53,872 nucleotides of DNA from Nitrospirota bacterium (GCA_021825295.1 JAKAHV010000021.1:1-53872); one strand, 5' to 3'; counted from the stretch's first letter, positions 1-8,366 are shown. The notes: generated by a model from the letters alone, not told the origin. Numbers and translations: made by a program.

Positions 1-1
1 G

Positions 2-299
2 CGTGAAAAAGACGACCTGCTGCGTAGTGTACCGGGTGTCGGCAAGGTGTTATCCATGAGTCTGATCACGGGTTTACCGGAATTGGGGACCTTGACCCGC
101 CGCCAGATCGCGGCCCTGGCTGGCGTTCAATCCGGCAATCAGCCGTTTTTATCGCCGCCTCATCGAGGCGGGAAAGAAACCAAAAATCGCGTTGACAGCT
201 TGTATGCGCAAGCTGTTAGGCATTCTTAATGCCATTGTTAAAAACCAGACTCCGTGGCAAGCTGATTTTTCAACTTGCTTAACCCCAAATAACCCTTGA
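2..299 (+). pseudogene. IS110-family transposase remnant (3' part, internally deleted)
   Basis: From base 2 the frame reads REKDDLLRSVPGVGKVLSMS and continues to about residue 42 (RRQIAALAGV), typical of the helix-hairpin-helix-like start of the IS116/IS110/IS902 C-terminal domain. From about base 126 the homology moves to the next frame: FNPAISRFYRRLIEAGKKPK followed by IALTACMRKLLGILNAIV, ending at a TGA at 297-299. The segment that normally joins these parts, with the conserved NRDSG and GRR-IWGGR stretches, is missing. The gene therefore carries an internal deletion of roughly 35 codons plus a frame change. The 5' part, with the DEDD catalytic residues, lies outside the window if it exists. 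No activity is expected. The family assignment is from recognised motifs; the deletion size is inferred from family knowledge. Confidence 0.75.
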
Positions 300-337
300 C
301 AAAAATCACAGTTGCTCAAGGGGGAGGAGTTAGCGAA

Positions 338-357
338 CCCTGTAGCAAGCTACAGGG
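338..357. repeat. Short perfect palindrome upstream of the PEP-CTERM gene
   Basis: Bases 338-357 read CCCTGTAGCAAGCTACAGGG, two 9-base arms around AA. It lies between the IS110 remnant and the ribosome binding site of the next gene. It could be an operator, or a REP-type palindrome left near the insertion sequence; the sequence alone does not decide. Confidence 0.5.
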
Positions 358-394
358 AATTGCAAGTTCAATTTGTAAACAGGAGTGGGAGGAC

Positions 395-1351
395 ATGAAA
401 AAAGTATTGGCGATGGCAGTGGCAGTCTTTGTACTCATGGCAGCGGGGCGGGCGATGGCGGAGAGTTTTTCGTTTACCACGGTCAACGTGCCCGGGTCCG
501 TCTGGACCGGGGCATACGGCATCAACGGCTCGGGAGAGATCGCGGGATACTACTCCGCCCCGTACCCGAACGGGTACAGCTATGCCGGAGGAAGCTTCAC
601 GACAATCGATTTCCCGGGGGCCGACATGAACATGACCGTGGCCTTCGGCATCAACGACACAGGTGAAATCACCGGATTTTACGTGAACTCCTCCGGAAAC
701 GAGCGCGGGTTTCTATATTCGGGGGGGGCATTCAGCTCCTTCAACTATCCAAACGCGTATTACACCTGGGGCACGGGCATAAACGGCAGCGGCACCATCG
801 TCGGGAATCTGGACGACGGCCGCACCCAGCATGGATTCCTTTACAGTGGCGGGGTTTTTACCGGGATTGATGTCCCGGGCGCCGTCGGGACCGATTCATG
901 GGGAATAAACGGCGCCGGCGACGTCGTCGGTGACTACTATGATTCTTCGAGGATTCACGGGTTCATCTATGAAGGGGGGAGCTTCCAATCGTTTGATTTC
1001 CCCGGCGCCGCTGCCACTTATGCCTACGGCATCAATGACAACGGCGACATCGTGGGGACTTATACGGACAATTCGGGGGTATATCACGGGTTCCTCGATG
1101 TCAATGGGAGCTTCTCATCGATTAACGACCCGCTCGCGCAGACCACGGGTTTTAACAAGGGCACCAATGCCTTCGGCATAAACGACGAGGGCAAGATCAC
1201 GGGATGGTACTACGATGCCACGGGCAACGCCCACGGATTTGAGGCGGCAGCCGACAGCGTCCCGGAACCTCCCACGCTCCTTCTCCTTGGCCTCGGCCTG
1301 ACAGGGCTTGCGGCATGGGGGGTTGTGCGCGCAAAATCCCGGAGGGTCTGA
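395..1351 (+). CDS. PEP-CTERM sorting-signal protein with HAF-type repeats
   Basis: Predicted secreted protein of 318 aa. The ATG at 395 is chosen because it follows a strong ribosome binding site (AGGAGTGGGAGG, 381-392) and starts a clear signal peptide (MKKVLAMAVAVFVLMAAGRA). The mature part has about five repeats of 35-45 residues, each with a GGxFxxxxxP segment, a GINxxGxIxG segment and a GFL/GFI segment, as in the extracellular HAF repeat family. The C-terminus carries VPEP, a hydrophobic stretch and a basic tail (RAKSRR), which is the PEP-CTERM signal recognised by exosortase EpsH/XrtA-type enzymes. No exosortase or polysaccharide cluster is in the window, so the gene is an orphan target. 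Role unknown; surface or biofilm association is inferred from the family. Confidence 0.85.
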   Translation: MKKVLAMAVAVFVLMAAGRAMAESFSFTTVNVPGSVWTGAYGINGSGEIAGYYSAPYPNGYSYAGGSFTTIDFPGADMNMTVAFGINDTGEITGFYVNSSGNERGFLYSGGAFSSFNYPNAYYTWGTGINGSGTIVGNLDDGRTQHGFLYSGGVFTGIDVPGAVGTDSWGINGAGDVVGDYYDSSRIHGFIYEGGSFQSFDFPGAAATYAYGINDNGDIVGTYTDNSGVYHGFLDVNGSFSSINDPLAQTTGFNKGTNAFGINDEGKITGWYYDATGNAHGFEAAADSVPEPPTLLLLGLGLTGLAAWGVVRAKSRRV

Positions 1352-1383
1352 AGGCCGAAGGGCACCGTCATCAAGGCCTGCGA

Positions 1384-1572
1384 CAGATTTGTGGGGCTAG
1401 GCGGGGCATCTCCAATTCCTTCCGTTCAGCGCGCGGTTCCGGGTGTAAGTCCCGCTGCGGCGGGATTACCGCAAAGGGCGAATATCAATCCATTGATTAA
1501 GATGCGGCCCTCCGTACCCGTCCGCTCCTCGCTTCTCTCCAGGAACAGGCGGATACCAGCCCCACAAATCTG
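1384..1572. repeat. MITE-like palindromic element, copy A
   Basis: The 189 bp are bounded by a perfect 15 bp terminal inverted repeat, CAGATTTGTGGGGCT at 1384-1398 and AGCCCCACAAATCTG at 1558-1572. The interior shares blocks with three other intergenic segments (about 4309-4518, 8083-8236, 10284-10460), including GCGCGGTTCCGGG and CGCTTCTCTCCAGGAACAGGC. It ends 15 bp before the rarA stop codon and fills most of the space between the PEP-CTERM gene and rarA. No gene is visible inside. Confidence 0.75.
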
Positions 1573-1587
1573 GCGCAGGCCCCGTCA

Positions 1588-2826
1588 TCACTCCGGCTTG
1601 TCAAAATTAAAATACTTCTTTTTCTTCTTCAGGTATTCCTGCTCCACGCGGGCGCCCGGATAATCGTGGGGGTATTTGTAGCCGGTTCCGTGTCCCAGTT
1701 TTTCGGCCCCCCGGTAATGGGCGTCTTTCAGGTGGTCCGGGACCTCCTGCGTGGTCTCTTCGGCCACGTCTTTCAACGCGCGGTCTATGGCCACAATGCT
1801 GGCGTTGTTCTTCGGCGCGGTCGCGGCATACAGGACGGCGTGGGCAAGCGGGATCCTGCCCTCCGGCATGCCTACAAATTCAACGGCGTGCAGGGCGGCG
1901 ACCGCCAGCACCAAGGCCATCGGGTCTTTAAGCCCTATGTCCTCCGAGGCGAATATGATGAGCCTCCTTGCGATGAAGCGGGGGTCCTCCCCGGCGTAAA
2001 CCATCTTGGCCAGATAATAGATGGCCGCGTCGGGGTCGGAGCCGCGCATGCTCTTTATGAAGGCCGATATGGTGTCATAGTGCTGATCACCCGACTTGTC
2101 GTAAACGACAGTCTTCTTTTGAATGGACTCCTCCGCCACGGCCTTGTCTATGTGTATCACGCCGTCTTTGCCGGGTGCGGTGGTGAGGGCGGCCAGCTCG
2201 AGGGCGGATAGCGCCCTCCGCGCGTCTCCGTCCGAGACCCTGGCGAGATGTGCAAGCGCCTCTTCGCCGGCCTGTATGTTCATCCCGCCCAGCCCCCTTT
2301 CCCTGTCGCGCAGGGCCGCCTTCATTATCAGAAGCAGGTCTTCCTGCTGAAGGGGTTTCAGCTCGAAGACCTGGCTTCTTGAAAGCAGGGCGGAGTTCAC
2401 ATAAAAAAACGGGTTTTCGACCGTGGCCGCAATCAGGGTGACGTTTCCCTCTTCGACGTCCGGCAGAAGGGCGTCCTGCTGCAGCTTGTTCAGGCGGTGT
2501 ATCTCGTCGAGAAAAAGGATGGTCTTGCGGCCGGCCTTTCTTTCTTTCCTGGCCTCTGCGATGGCCTTTCTTATCTCCTGCAGACCGGCCGTGGCGGCGT
2601 TGAGCCACTCGAAACGCGCCCTTGTGTGGTTGGCGATAACCCTGGCAAGGGCGGTTTTCCCGGTGCCGGGCGGCCCGTAGAGGATTATGGAGGTGATCCT
2701 GTCGGCCTCAATCGCCCGCCTGAGCAGTTTCCCTTCGCCAAGTATATGCCTCTGGCCCGCATACTCGTCCATTCCCCGGGGGGACATGCGGTAGGCGAGG
2801 GGTTCGGATTTGAAAAGAGAGTCCAT
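1588..2826 (-). CDS. rarA: Replication-associated recombination protein RarA (MgsA), AAA+ ATPase
   Basis: 412 aa clamp-loader-like AAA+ ATPase of the RarA/MgsA/WRNIP1 family, which acts at stalled replication forks and at single-strand/double-strand DNA junctions. Walker A is GPPGTGKT at residues 51-58, Walker B is LFLDEIHR, and sensor 1 is AATVENP, which is characteristic of RarA. The C-terminal part (from about residue 250) holds the tetramerisation and MgsA domain motifs KSMRGSDPDAAIYYLA and IFASEDIGLKDP. Length and domain order are normal for the family. It is transcribed alone; its 3' end abuts the palindromic element A, which may act as a transcription boundary. Confidence 0.95.
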   Translation of the reverse strand: MDSLFKSEPLAYRMSPRGMDEYAGQRHILGEGKLLRRAIEADRITSIILYGPPGTGKTALARVIANHTRARFEWLNAATAGLQEIRKAIAEARKERKAGRKTILFLDEIHRLNKLQQDALLPDVEEGNVTLIAATVENPFFYVNSALLSRSQVFELKPLQQEDLLLIMKAALRDRERGLGGMNIQAGEEALAHLARVSDGDARRALSALELAALTTAPGKDGVIHIDKAVAEESIQKKTVVYDKSGDQHYDTISAFIKSMRGSDPDAAIYYLAKMVYAGEDPRFIARRLIIFASEDIGLKDPMALVLAVAALHAVEFVGMPEGRIPLAHAVLYAATAPKNNASIVAIDRALKDVAEETTQEVPDHLKDAHYRGAEKLGHGTGYKYPHDYPGARVEQEYLKKKKKYFNFDKPE

Positions 2827-2953
2827 CTATGGAATTTTAACCTTTTTATCAAATTTTTTTTAACGGCCGTCCCGCACTTGACAATCAGCCCCCCTAATTG
2901 GTAATAATTTTCGTCCTCAGATTCGGGGCCGCAGTCCTCCGGGGGGAGGGATT

Positions 2954-4267
2954 TTGTTTTCTTTGCAAGTGGGAAATAGACCTGTTTTTTTAATCAGTGA
3001 CGATGCCGCTTTCGCCGGTTTATTGAAGGAAAACCTGCCGCCCTCGGGCTATGACATCGAGTGGAGGCAGACGCTTCCCTCGAACCTCAGGCAGCCCGGC
3101 TACGGCGCGCGCCCACTGATAGTCGACCTTGGCATATCAAAATCCATACATGCCCTTTCGGCCTTCAGGGCCTATTATCCGGAGGCCGGAATCATAGCCG
3201 TTTCAAACGGCAATTTCAAGAAAACCGAGGAGGCATTGAAGGCGGGCGCCTCTTATGTGGTCTTCGAGAGAAACGGCGGGAGCATCGAAATCCTGAAGGA
3301 GACCCTGCGCCGGGTCTGCGAGGACATCTCCGCAAAAGAAGAGCTGGAGGCCCTGAAGGCCCTCACCGGGCCCAAGATCGTGGCCAGGAGCGCGAAGATG
3401 AAAAACCTGCTGAAACAGGCCGAGAAGGCCGCGGCACTGCCCTTCCCCGAATCGGACAGGCCGGTGGTGCTCTTCGGAGAGCCCGGAGCCGGGCGCGAGC
3501 TTATCGCCAGGCTCGTACATTCAAAAAGCCAGAGGGCGACAATGCCTTTCATAACCCTGCTTAGCGAGGAGGAACTCACCTCAGCGGTCATGGAGGCAAG
3601 GGGCGGGATCCTTTTCATAAAGGAGATCTCGATCCTGGGGGAAGAGGCCATGGCGGAGGTCTGCCACCTTGTCACGAAAAAGGAACTCTCCGCCCCCGCG
3701 AAAACCCTGACCATAAAGGCGGACATACGGGTAATCACCGGCTGCTTCTGCGCCGAAGACGCCCGGCCGCTTGACGGCCTGAACTGCCTGGGGCTTGAGG
3801 TGCCCTCCCTTGCGGAGCGCAGGGAAGACATAATCCCGCTTGCGAACCTGTTTATGGAGGAGCTAGCCGCCTTTTTGAAATCAGACGGCAAGTATCTCAC
3901 GAAGAGCGCCCGGGAGGCCCTCCTTGAACGTCAATACCCGGGAGGTGTGGCCGAGCTGAAGAGGCTTGTGCACAAGGCGTATTTTCTCAGCACCGGGCGC
4001 GGCATCGGCTCAAAGGACTTTTCCGGCGCCCGCAACATGTGCTCTTTCAAGAGCTTCCTCGACGAAAGGCTCCGGCTTTATCTGGGCAAGATGGGGGAGC
4101 TTCCGCGCTCTAACCTGTACGAGACAGTCATAGGCGAGGTCGAGAAGGCCCTAATAGAGCTCGCCCTGAACGAGATGAAAGGCAACAAGCTCAGGGCGGC
4201 CAGGGCCCTGGGAATGAACAGAAACACCTTCCGGGCGAAACTCAAGAACCACAGGATAAAAGGCTAG
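2954..4267 (+). CDS. Degenerate NtrC-type regulator (receiver-like + AAA+ + Fis HTH)
   Basis: 437 aa protein with the layout of an NtrC-family response regulator but with key residues changed. The receiver-like part (1-120) keeps an aspartate at 58 (LIVDLG), but the C-terminal Lys-Pro pair is replaced (FERNGG). The AAA+ part has GEPGAGRE at 176-183, with Arg for the Walker A lysine, and ILFIKEI near 220-226, with Lys for the Walker B aspartate. The GAFTGA loop that contacts sigma-54 is absent. The C-terminus (about 395-437) is an intact Fis-type helix-turn-helix (LRAARALGMNRNTFRAKLKN). It probably binds DNA but is unlikely to hydrolyse ATP or activate sigma-54; repressor or anti-activator roles are possible. 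The start is TTG at 2954, 3-4 bases after GGGGGGAGGG; a GTG at 2969 is the alternative. Confidence 0.8.
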   Translation: MFSLQVGNRPVFLISDDAAFAGLLKENLPPSGYDIEWRQTLPSNLRQPGYGARPLIVDLGISKSIHALSAFRAYYPEAGIIAVSNGNFKKTEEALKAGASYVVFERNGGSIEILKETLRRVCEDISAKEELEALKALTGPKIVARSAKMKNLLKQAEKAAALPFPESDRPVVLFGEPGAGRELIARLVHSKSQRATMPFITLLSEEELTSAVMEARGGILFIKEISILGEEAMAEVCHLVTKKELSAPAKTLTIKADIRVITGCFCAEDARPLDGLNCLGLEVPSLAERREDIIPLANLFMEELAAFLKSDGKYLTKSAREALLERQYPGGVAELKRLVHKAYFLSTGRGIGSKDFSGARNMCSFKSFLDERLRLYLGKMGELPRSNLYETVIGEVEKALIELALNEMKGNKLRAARALGMNRNTFRAKLKNHRIKG

Positions 4268-4308
4268 AACCTGTCCGGAAATAACTTAAAACAATTCCGT
4301 AATTTCCC

Positions 4309-4518
4309 GAAATACCCTTCCTCCCGCCTTCCCCGGCATCCGCCCGGTCTTTCGTTCGGTCACGCGGTTCCGGGCGTATACAAACAGCTTTGCTCAGGGG
4401 GGGCTTTCAGGGCGAGTAGCGAAAGATTGGCAAGATGCGGCGCGTCGTGATCCGTCCGCTTGTTTCCTCCCTCAAGAGCCGGGCAGATATCGGCCCTGCC
4501 TCCCGGGAATCCGGTGAT
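4309..4518. repeat. MITE-like palindromic element, copy B
   Basis: Fills the gap between two convergent genes. The arms GGCATCCGCCCGGTCTT (4335-4351) and AAGAGCCGGGCAGATATC (4474-4491) are imperfect inverted repeats. The core CACGCGGTTCCGGGCG is shared with copies A, C and D. The GATGCGG...CGTCGTGATCCGTCCGCT block is shared with copy D. Similarity to copy C extends outwards on both sides, so the boundaries given are approximate. Confidence 0.65.
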
Positions 4519-4550
4519 CTGCCCAGGGAATTCCTGAAGGGCCAAAAAAG

Positions 4551-5354
4551 CTAAAGGCGGGATTCCTTGAGGGCGTCCCTGCAGGGGCATCTTCTTTCGG
4601 CCGGTATCATGGGCAGCACAGCCTTTAATATCTTCTTTATCGACTCCATCCTCGATGCCATCATTTCCACGACCTCCGTGGTTGTAAGCCTGTGGGCAGC
4701 GGAGATTCCCGCCGCCGGATTGGTCACAACGGCCACCGCCGCGTAGCAGAGCTCGATCTCCCTGGCAAGCGCCGCCTCGGGCATCCCCGTCATGCCTACT
4801 ATGTGCCCCCCAGCACGGCCGAAAAACCCTATCTCCGCTGCTGTTTCAAGACGCGGCCCGTTCGTGCAGACGTACGTGCCGGCCGGGGTGACGGCGATGT
4901 CCTCTTTTTGCGCGGCCGCAATCAGCGCCCCCCTTAGCTCCGGACAATAGGGTTCGGTGAAATCTATATGGATTACGTCCCTTCCCTCATAAAATGTGGA
5001 TGGCCTCGCTCCGAACGTGAAATCAATCACCTGGTCGGCGATCACGATGCTGCCGGGCGGCAGCTTCACATCTATTCCGCCCACCGCGTTTATCCCGACA
5101 ATCCGCTCCACGCCGAGGGCCTTCATCCCCCAGATGTTCGCCCTGTAATTTACCTTGTGGGGCGCGATATCGTGGCGCGCCCCGTGGCGCGCCCCGTGGC
5201 GGGGCAGAAAGGCAACCTCAACCCCTCCGGCGCGGGCTATCAGGTAGCGGCCGGAGGGTTCGCCGTACGGAGTTTTGACGGATTCTTCCGCCAGGCGGGT
5301 AAAGCCCGGAATCTCGTAAAGGCCGCTGCCGCCTATGATGCCGATTTTTGGCAT
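4551..5354 (-). CDS. MTAP/MTIP-type purine nucleoside phosphorylase
   Basis: 267 aa phosphorylase of the 5'-methylthioadenosine phosphorylase family, acting in the polyamine/SAM by-product salvage route. The phosphate-site motifs are GGSGLY at the N-terminus and RHG...PHKVNYRANIWG, and the ribose-side motif is MTGMPEA. The base-specificity segment reads VTNPAAG instead of the TDYDCW of adenine-specific MTAP. An Asn in this place is typical of 6-oxopurine enzymes, so S-methyl-5'-thioinosine phosphorylase activity is the likelier function (inference). Odd: the phosphate loop reads RHGARHGARHDIAPH, with an extra GARH caused by a perfect 12 bp tandem duplication at 5171-5194. No clear ribosome binding site precedes the ATG. 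Confidence 0.85.
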   Translation of the reverse strand: MPKIGIIGGSGLYEIPGFTRLAEESVKTPYGEPSGRYLIARAGGVEVAFLPRHGARHGARHDIAPHKVNYRANIWGMKALGVERIVGINAVGGIDVKLPPGSIVIADQVIDFTFGARPSTFYEGRDVIHIDFTEPYCPELRGALIAAAQKEDIAVTPAGTYVCTNGPRLETAAEIGFFGRAGGHIVGMTGMPEAALAREIELCYAAVAVVTNPAAGISAAHRLTTTEVVEMMASRMESIKKILKAVLPMIPAERRCPCRDALKESRL

Positions 5355-5463
5355 GCTATAATACTACCAAAGCAGGCCTGCCGGGGTAAAACGGATACGC
5401 GCCCCGGAGGGCTGGCCGGCAAATAAAGAAGATGAACACCCCTCGCACCGGAATTCAGGGACA

Positions 5464-6849
5464 ATGACGGATACCGGCCTTCTAAAAGAGACCTTGAAAG
5501 CGGTCCTCGCCGCCCAGGGGGTGGACTACGCCGACATCTATCAGGAATCCACTACGGCCACAAGCATCCAGATAGAAGACAGCAAGGTGGAAAAACTGAC
5601 CCAGGGGACGGATGGGGGGGCGGGGCTCAGGGCCATATCGGGCGGGAAGACCTCTTACGCCTACACGAATGAGCTCACGAAGGCGGCATTCGGCGAAATG
5701 GCGGCGGCCCTGAAGACCGCGCTGAAGACGAAGGAGACCGCTGCGGAGTTTGACCTGACCCGGAAGGTCCCGCTTGTGGACTACAGGATCAAGATCGATC
5801 CCGCGGGTGTCCCGCTTGAAAAAAAGGTGCAGATACTGAAGGCGGCGGAGCGCGCAGCGAGGGGATTTCACAAGAGCATAAGGCAGGTCAGCGTTATATA
5901 CCGGGAGAGCCTCCAGAAGGTGAAGATCGCCTCTTCGGATGGTTTTCTGGCGGAAGATGAGCGCATGCAGAGCATCTTCATAGTAAACGTGATAGCAATG
6001 GAAAACGGGATCGTCCAGACAGGCTACGAGCCTGAAGGCGGGTTCCTGGGTTTCGAGCTATTTGAGGAGATCGACGCGGATGAAGTGGCGCTGAAGGCCG
6101 CGAGAAAAGCGGTGATGATGCTCAAGGCCAGAAGGGCCCCCGGTGGAAGGATGCCGGTCGTCATCTCATCCCAGGCAGGCGGCACGATGATACACGAGGC
6201 CGTGGGCCACGGCCTCGAGGCCGATCTGGCCCAGCAGGGGCTTTCCGTCTACGCCGGGAAACTGGGACAGAAGATCGCCTCGGATGCCGTAAGCGTCCTG
6301 GATGATTCGACCATCCCCGGCAAGCGCGGCTCCTTCAGGTTCGACGACGAGGGGACCCCGGCGCAAAAAACCGTGCTCATAAAAGACGGCATACTGATGA
6401 ACTTCATGTACGACAGGCTCTCCGCGATGAAGGCCGGGGCTCTGTCCACCGGAAACGGCAGGCGGCAGTCTTACAGGCACAAGCCGATACCCAGGATGAC
6501 CAATACGATGATAGCGCCAGGAAGCACCCCGGCCGAAGAGGTCCTTAAAAACACCCCCAGGGGGCTTTTCGTGAAAAAAATGGGCGGCGGACAGGTAAAT
6601 ACCCTTACGGGCGATTTCGTCTTCGATGTGCAGGAAGGCTATCTCATAGAAGACGGGCAGGTGGGCGAGCCCGTGCGCGGCGCAACACTCGCGGGCAACG
6701 GCCCCCGTGTGCTCATGGATATAGACATGGTGGGGCGGGATATCGGATTTTCAATCGGGACCTGCGGCAAGGACGGCCAGGGTGTGCCGGTCTCCGATGC
6801 CCAGCCGACTATCCGGGTCCCGGAACTCGTAGTGGGCGGGGAGTCCTGA
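5464..6849 (+). CDS. tldD: Metalloprotease TldD
   Basis: 461 aa, family PmbA/TldD. TldD forms a heterodimeric zinc protease with TldE/PmbA that trims peptides such as microcin B17 and antitoxins. The metal site HEAVGH lies near residue 242, in the usual TldD context (GGTMIHEAVGHGLEAD). The C-terminal half has the conserved GxNGRRQSYRHKPIPRMTN-like segment and GKDGQGVPV near the end. Length is normal for the family. No tldE is present in the window, so the partner must be encoded elsewhere. lpxC follows on the same strand after about 120 bp. Confidence 0.93.
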   Translation: MTDTGLLKETLKAVLAAQGVDYADIYQESTTATSIQIEDSKVEKLTQGTDGGAGLRAISGGKTSYAYTNELTKAAFGEMAAALKTALKTKETAAEFDLTRKVPLVDYRIKIDPAGVPLEKKVQILKAAERAARGFHKSIRQVSVIYRESLQKVKIASSDGFLAEDERMQSIFIVNVIAMENGIVQTGYEPEGGFLGFELFEEIDADEVALKAARKAVMMLKARRAPGGRMPVVISSQAGGTMIHEAVGHGLEADLAQQGLSVYAGKLGQKIASDAVSVLDDSTIPGKRGSFRFDDEGTPAQKTVLIKDGILMNFMYDRLSAMKAGALSTGNGRRQSYRHKPIPRMTNTMIAPGSTPAEEVLKNTPRGLFVKKMGGGQVNTLTGDFVFDVQEGYLIEDGQVGEPVRGATLAGNGPRVLMDIDMVGRDIGFSIGTCGKDGQGVPVSDAQPTIRVPELVVGGES

Positions 6850-6971
6850 TTCTTCTCCAAAGAGTGTGCCTTTTTTGCAACAGTTGAGGACTATTAACCA
6901 CAATGTCCACAAAAAACCCATTGGTTTACAGGTATTTTCATCTGGCATATTTGTTGCTGAAAGAAGCCGTG

Positions 6972-7877
6972 ATGAGATACCAGCGCACAGTGAAAGAAGA
7001 GATATCGGTAGAGGGCGTGGGACTGCATACCGGAACCAGGTCTGTCATGAAGCTGAAGCCGGCGCCCGGCGGCACAGGCATCGTATTTTACATAAAAGGC
7101 AAGGACGTCGCCATAAACGCCAATGCGAAGGCGGTCTGCGACACGGCGTTTGCCACCACCCTGGGGGCGGATGGCATGCGCGTAAAGACTGTTGAGCACC
7201 TGCTTGCCGCGCTTGCGGGGCTTGGGATAGACAACCTGTTCATAGAGATCGACGGGCCGGAAGTGCCGATAATGGATGGAAGCTCCAAGCGTTTTGTCGA
7301 TTCCATCATCGGGGCCGGCATCACAAGCCAGTCTGCCCAGAGGCCCCACCTGAAGATAGTAAAACCGTTTTTCTTCAAGGACGCGGATGCGGAGATAACC
7401 GCCATGCCGGACGACGGCATGCGCATCACGTACCGGATATTCTATCCGCACAGGCTGCTCGGGTTCCAGGAGATGACCTTCGAGTTCGACGAGGACAGCT
7501 TTGCCAGGGAGATAGCGCCCGCCAGGACGTTCGGGTTCCTGAAGGACGTGCAGCGCCTGAAGTCTAACGGCCTTGCGAAGGGCGGCTCCCTTGAAAACGC
7601 GATCATCCTGAGCGACACCGGGGTGGTAAACTCATCCGGGCTCAGGTTCAAAGACGAATTCCTGCGCCATAAGCTCCTGGATTTCATCGGGGACCTCTCG
7701 CTAGCCGGCTCCCCCGTGGAGGGGCATTTGATCGCCAGCAGGACGGGGCATACGAGCAACCTGAAATTCGTAAACGCCCTGCTTGCGGCCTCCGATTGCT
7801 GGCGTATGGTCCACGGCCCCGAGTCGGACAGCCCCAGGCTGGACGGCCTCGCCGGGAAAAACCTCAAATACGCCTGA
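6972..7877 (+). CDS. lpxC: UDP-3-O-acyl-N-acetylglucosamine deacetylase LpxC
   Basis: 301 aa zinc amidase for the committed step of lipid A synthesis. ATG 6972 (MRYQRTVKEEISVEGVGLHT) is chosen because it matches the usual LpxC N-terminus; the frame stays open upstream to 6903, but those residues do not resemble the family. Zinc ligands are visible as H76 in VEHLLAAL, H233 in FLRHKLLDFIGDL and D237. The neighbouring catalytic residues are E75 and H260 (RTGHTSNLKF). The MDGSS motif is also present. This establishes an LPS-type outer membrane, in line with lptF/lptG near 48-50 kb. It is not embedded in an fts/mur cluster, unlike in enterobacteria. Confidence 0.96.
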   Translation: MRYQRTVKEEISVEGVGLHTGTRSVMKLKPAPGGTGIVFYIKGKDVAINANAKAVCDTAFATTLGADGMRVKTVEHLLAALAGLGIDNLFIEIDGPEVPIMDGSSKRFVDSIIGAGITSQSAQRPHLKIVKPFFFKDADAEITAMPDDGMRITYRIFYPHRLLGFQEMTFEFDEDSFAREIAPARTFGFLKDVQRLKSNGLAKGGSLENAIILSDTGVVNSSGLRFKDEFLRHKLLDFIGDLSLAGSPVEGHLIASRTGHTSNLKFVNALLAASDCWRMVHGPESDSPRLDGLAGKNLKYA

Positions 7878-8300
7878 AACCCGATTGCCTTTATCAGCTT
7901 CCGCCGGAAAGACCTTCAGTTTTAGCCCTTCAGGAATTTCTGCGGGCGGATACTGTTAACCTTGCAGTTGCATAATTTAATGTGTGAAAGTCTTCAAAAG
8001 CATTGTTGGCAGCCGTTTAGTACCTCTTTCGAGGAAAAGTGAAAATTCACAGCCAGTGAACTCGTTATCGTTGAAAATGCCCCTTCCTCTGCCTTGTGCC
8101 TGGTATCTGCCTGGTCCTTTCGTTCGATCACGCGGTTCCGGGCGAGCATAAACGGCGCTATTGACTTGTCCTCAGGGCGACTGGCGAAAGGAGAACCAGG
8201 CAGACATCAGCCCATGCTCCGCGGGCCGGAAAGACAACTTTTAATGCAACGTTAGGGTTAATGGCCTGCAAGAAAACCGGAGGGGCATTTTTTCAGTGAG
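7878..8300. other. Intergenic region with MITE copy C
   Basis: No gene could be supported here. 7878-8082 holds no recognisable signal. 8083-8236 is repeat copy C (listed separately). 8237-8300 is unassigned and precedes the terminator of the minus-strand histone-like gene. Confidence 0.5.
8083..8236. repeat. MITE-like palindromic element, copy C
   Basis: Arms GGTATCTGCCTGGTCCTTTCG (8102-8122) and CGAAAGGAGAACCAGGCAGACATCA (8185-8209) form an imperfect inverted repeat. The core CGTTCGATCACGCGGTTCC is nearly identical to copy B. It is shorter than copies A and D, lacking the GATGCGG...CGTCCGCT block, so it looks like an internally deleted copy. Confidence 0.65.
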
Positions 8301-8302
8301 CG

Positions 8303-8341
8303 ATAAAAAAAGCTGGGAAGAACTTTCGTTTTTCCCAGCTT
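8303..8341 (-). terminator. Intrinsic terminator of the histone-like gene
   Basis: Read on the minus strand, AAGCTGGGAA and TTCCCAGCTT (8332-8341 and 8310-8319) form a 10 bp stem followed by a run of seven T. It lies 25 bp after the stop codon of the Lys/Ala-rich gene. Confidence 0.85.
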
Positions 8342-8366
8342 AGCCTTTTCCTCGCTTAAGTCTGTC

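Noticed and set aside
254-279. Sigma-54 promoter upstream of the PEP-CTERM gene (TGGCA...TTGCT)
   Set aside because: GG and GC are 19 bases apart instead of 10, and the segment lies inside the transposase remnant.
1391-1663. 90-codon open frame between the PEP-CTERM gene and rarA
   Set aside because: Covers the palindromic element A and the antisense end of rarA; no ribosome binding site and no family.
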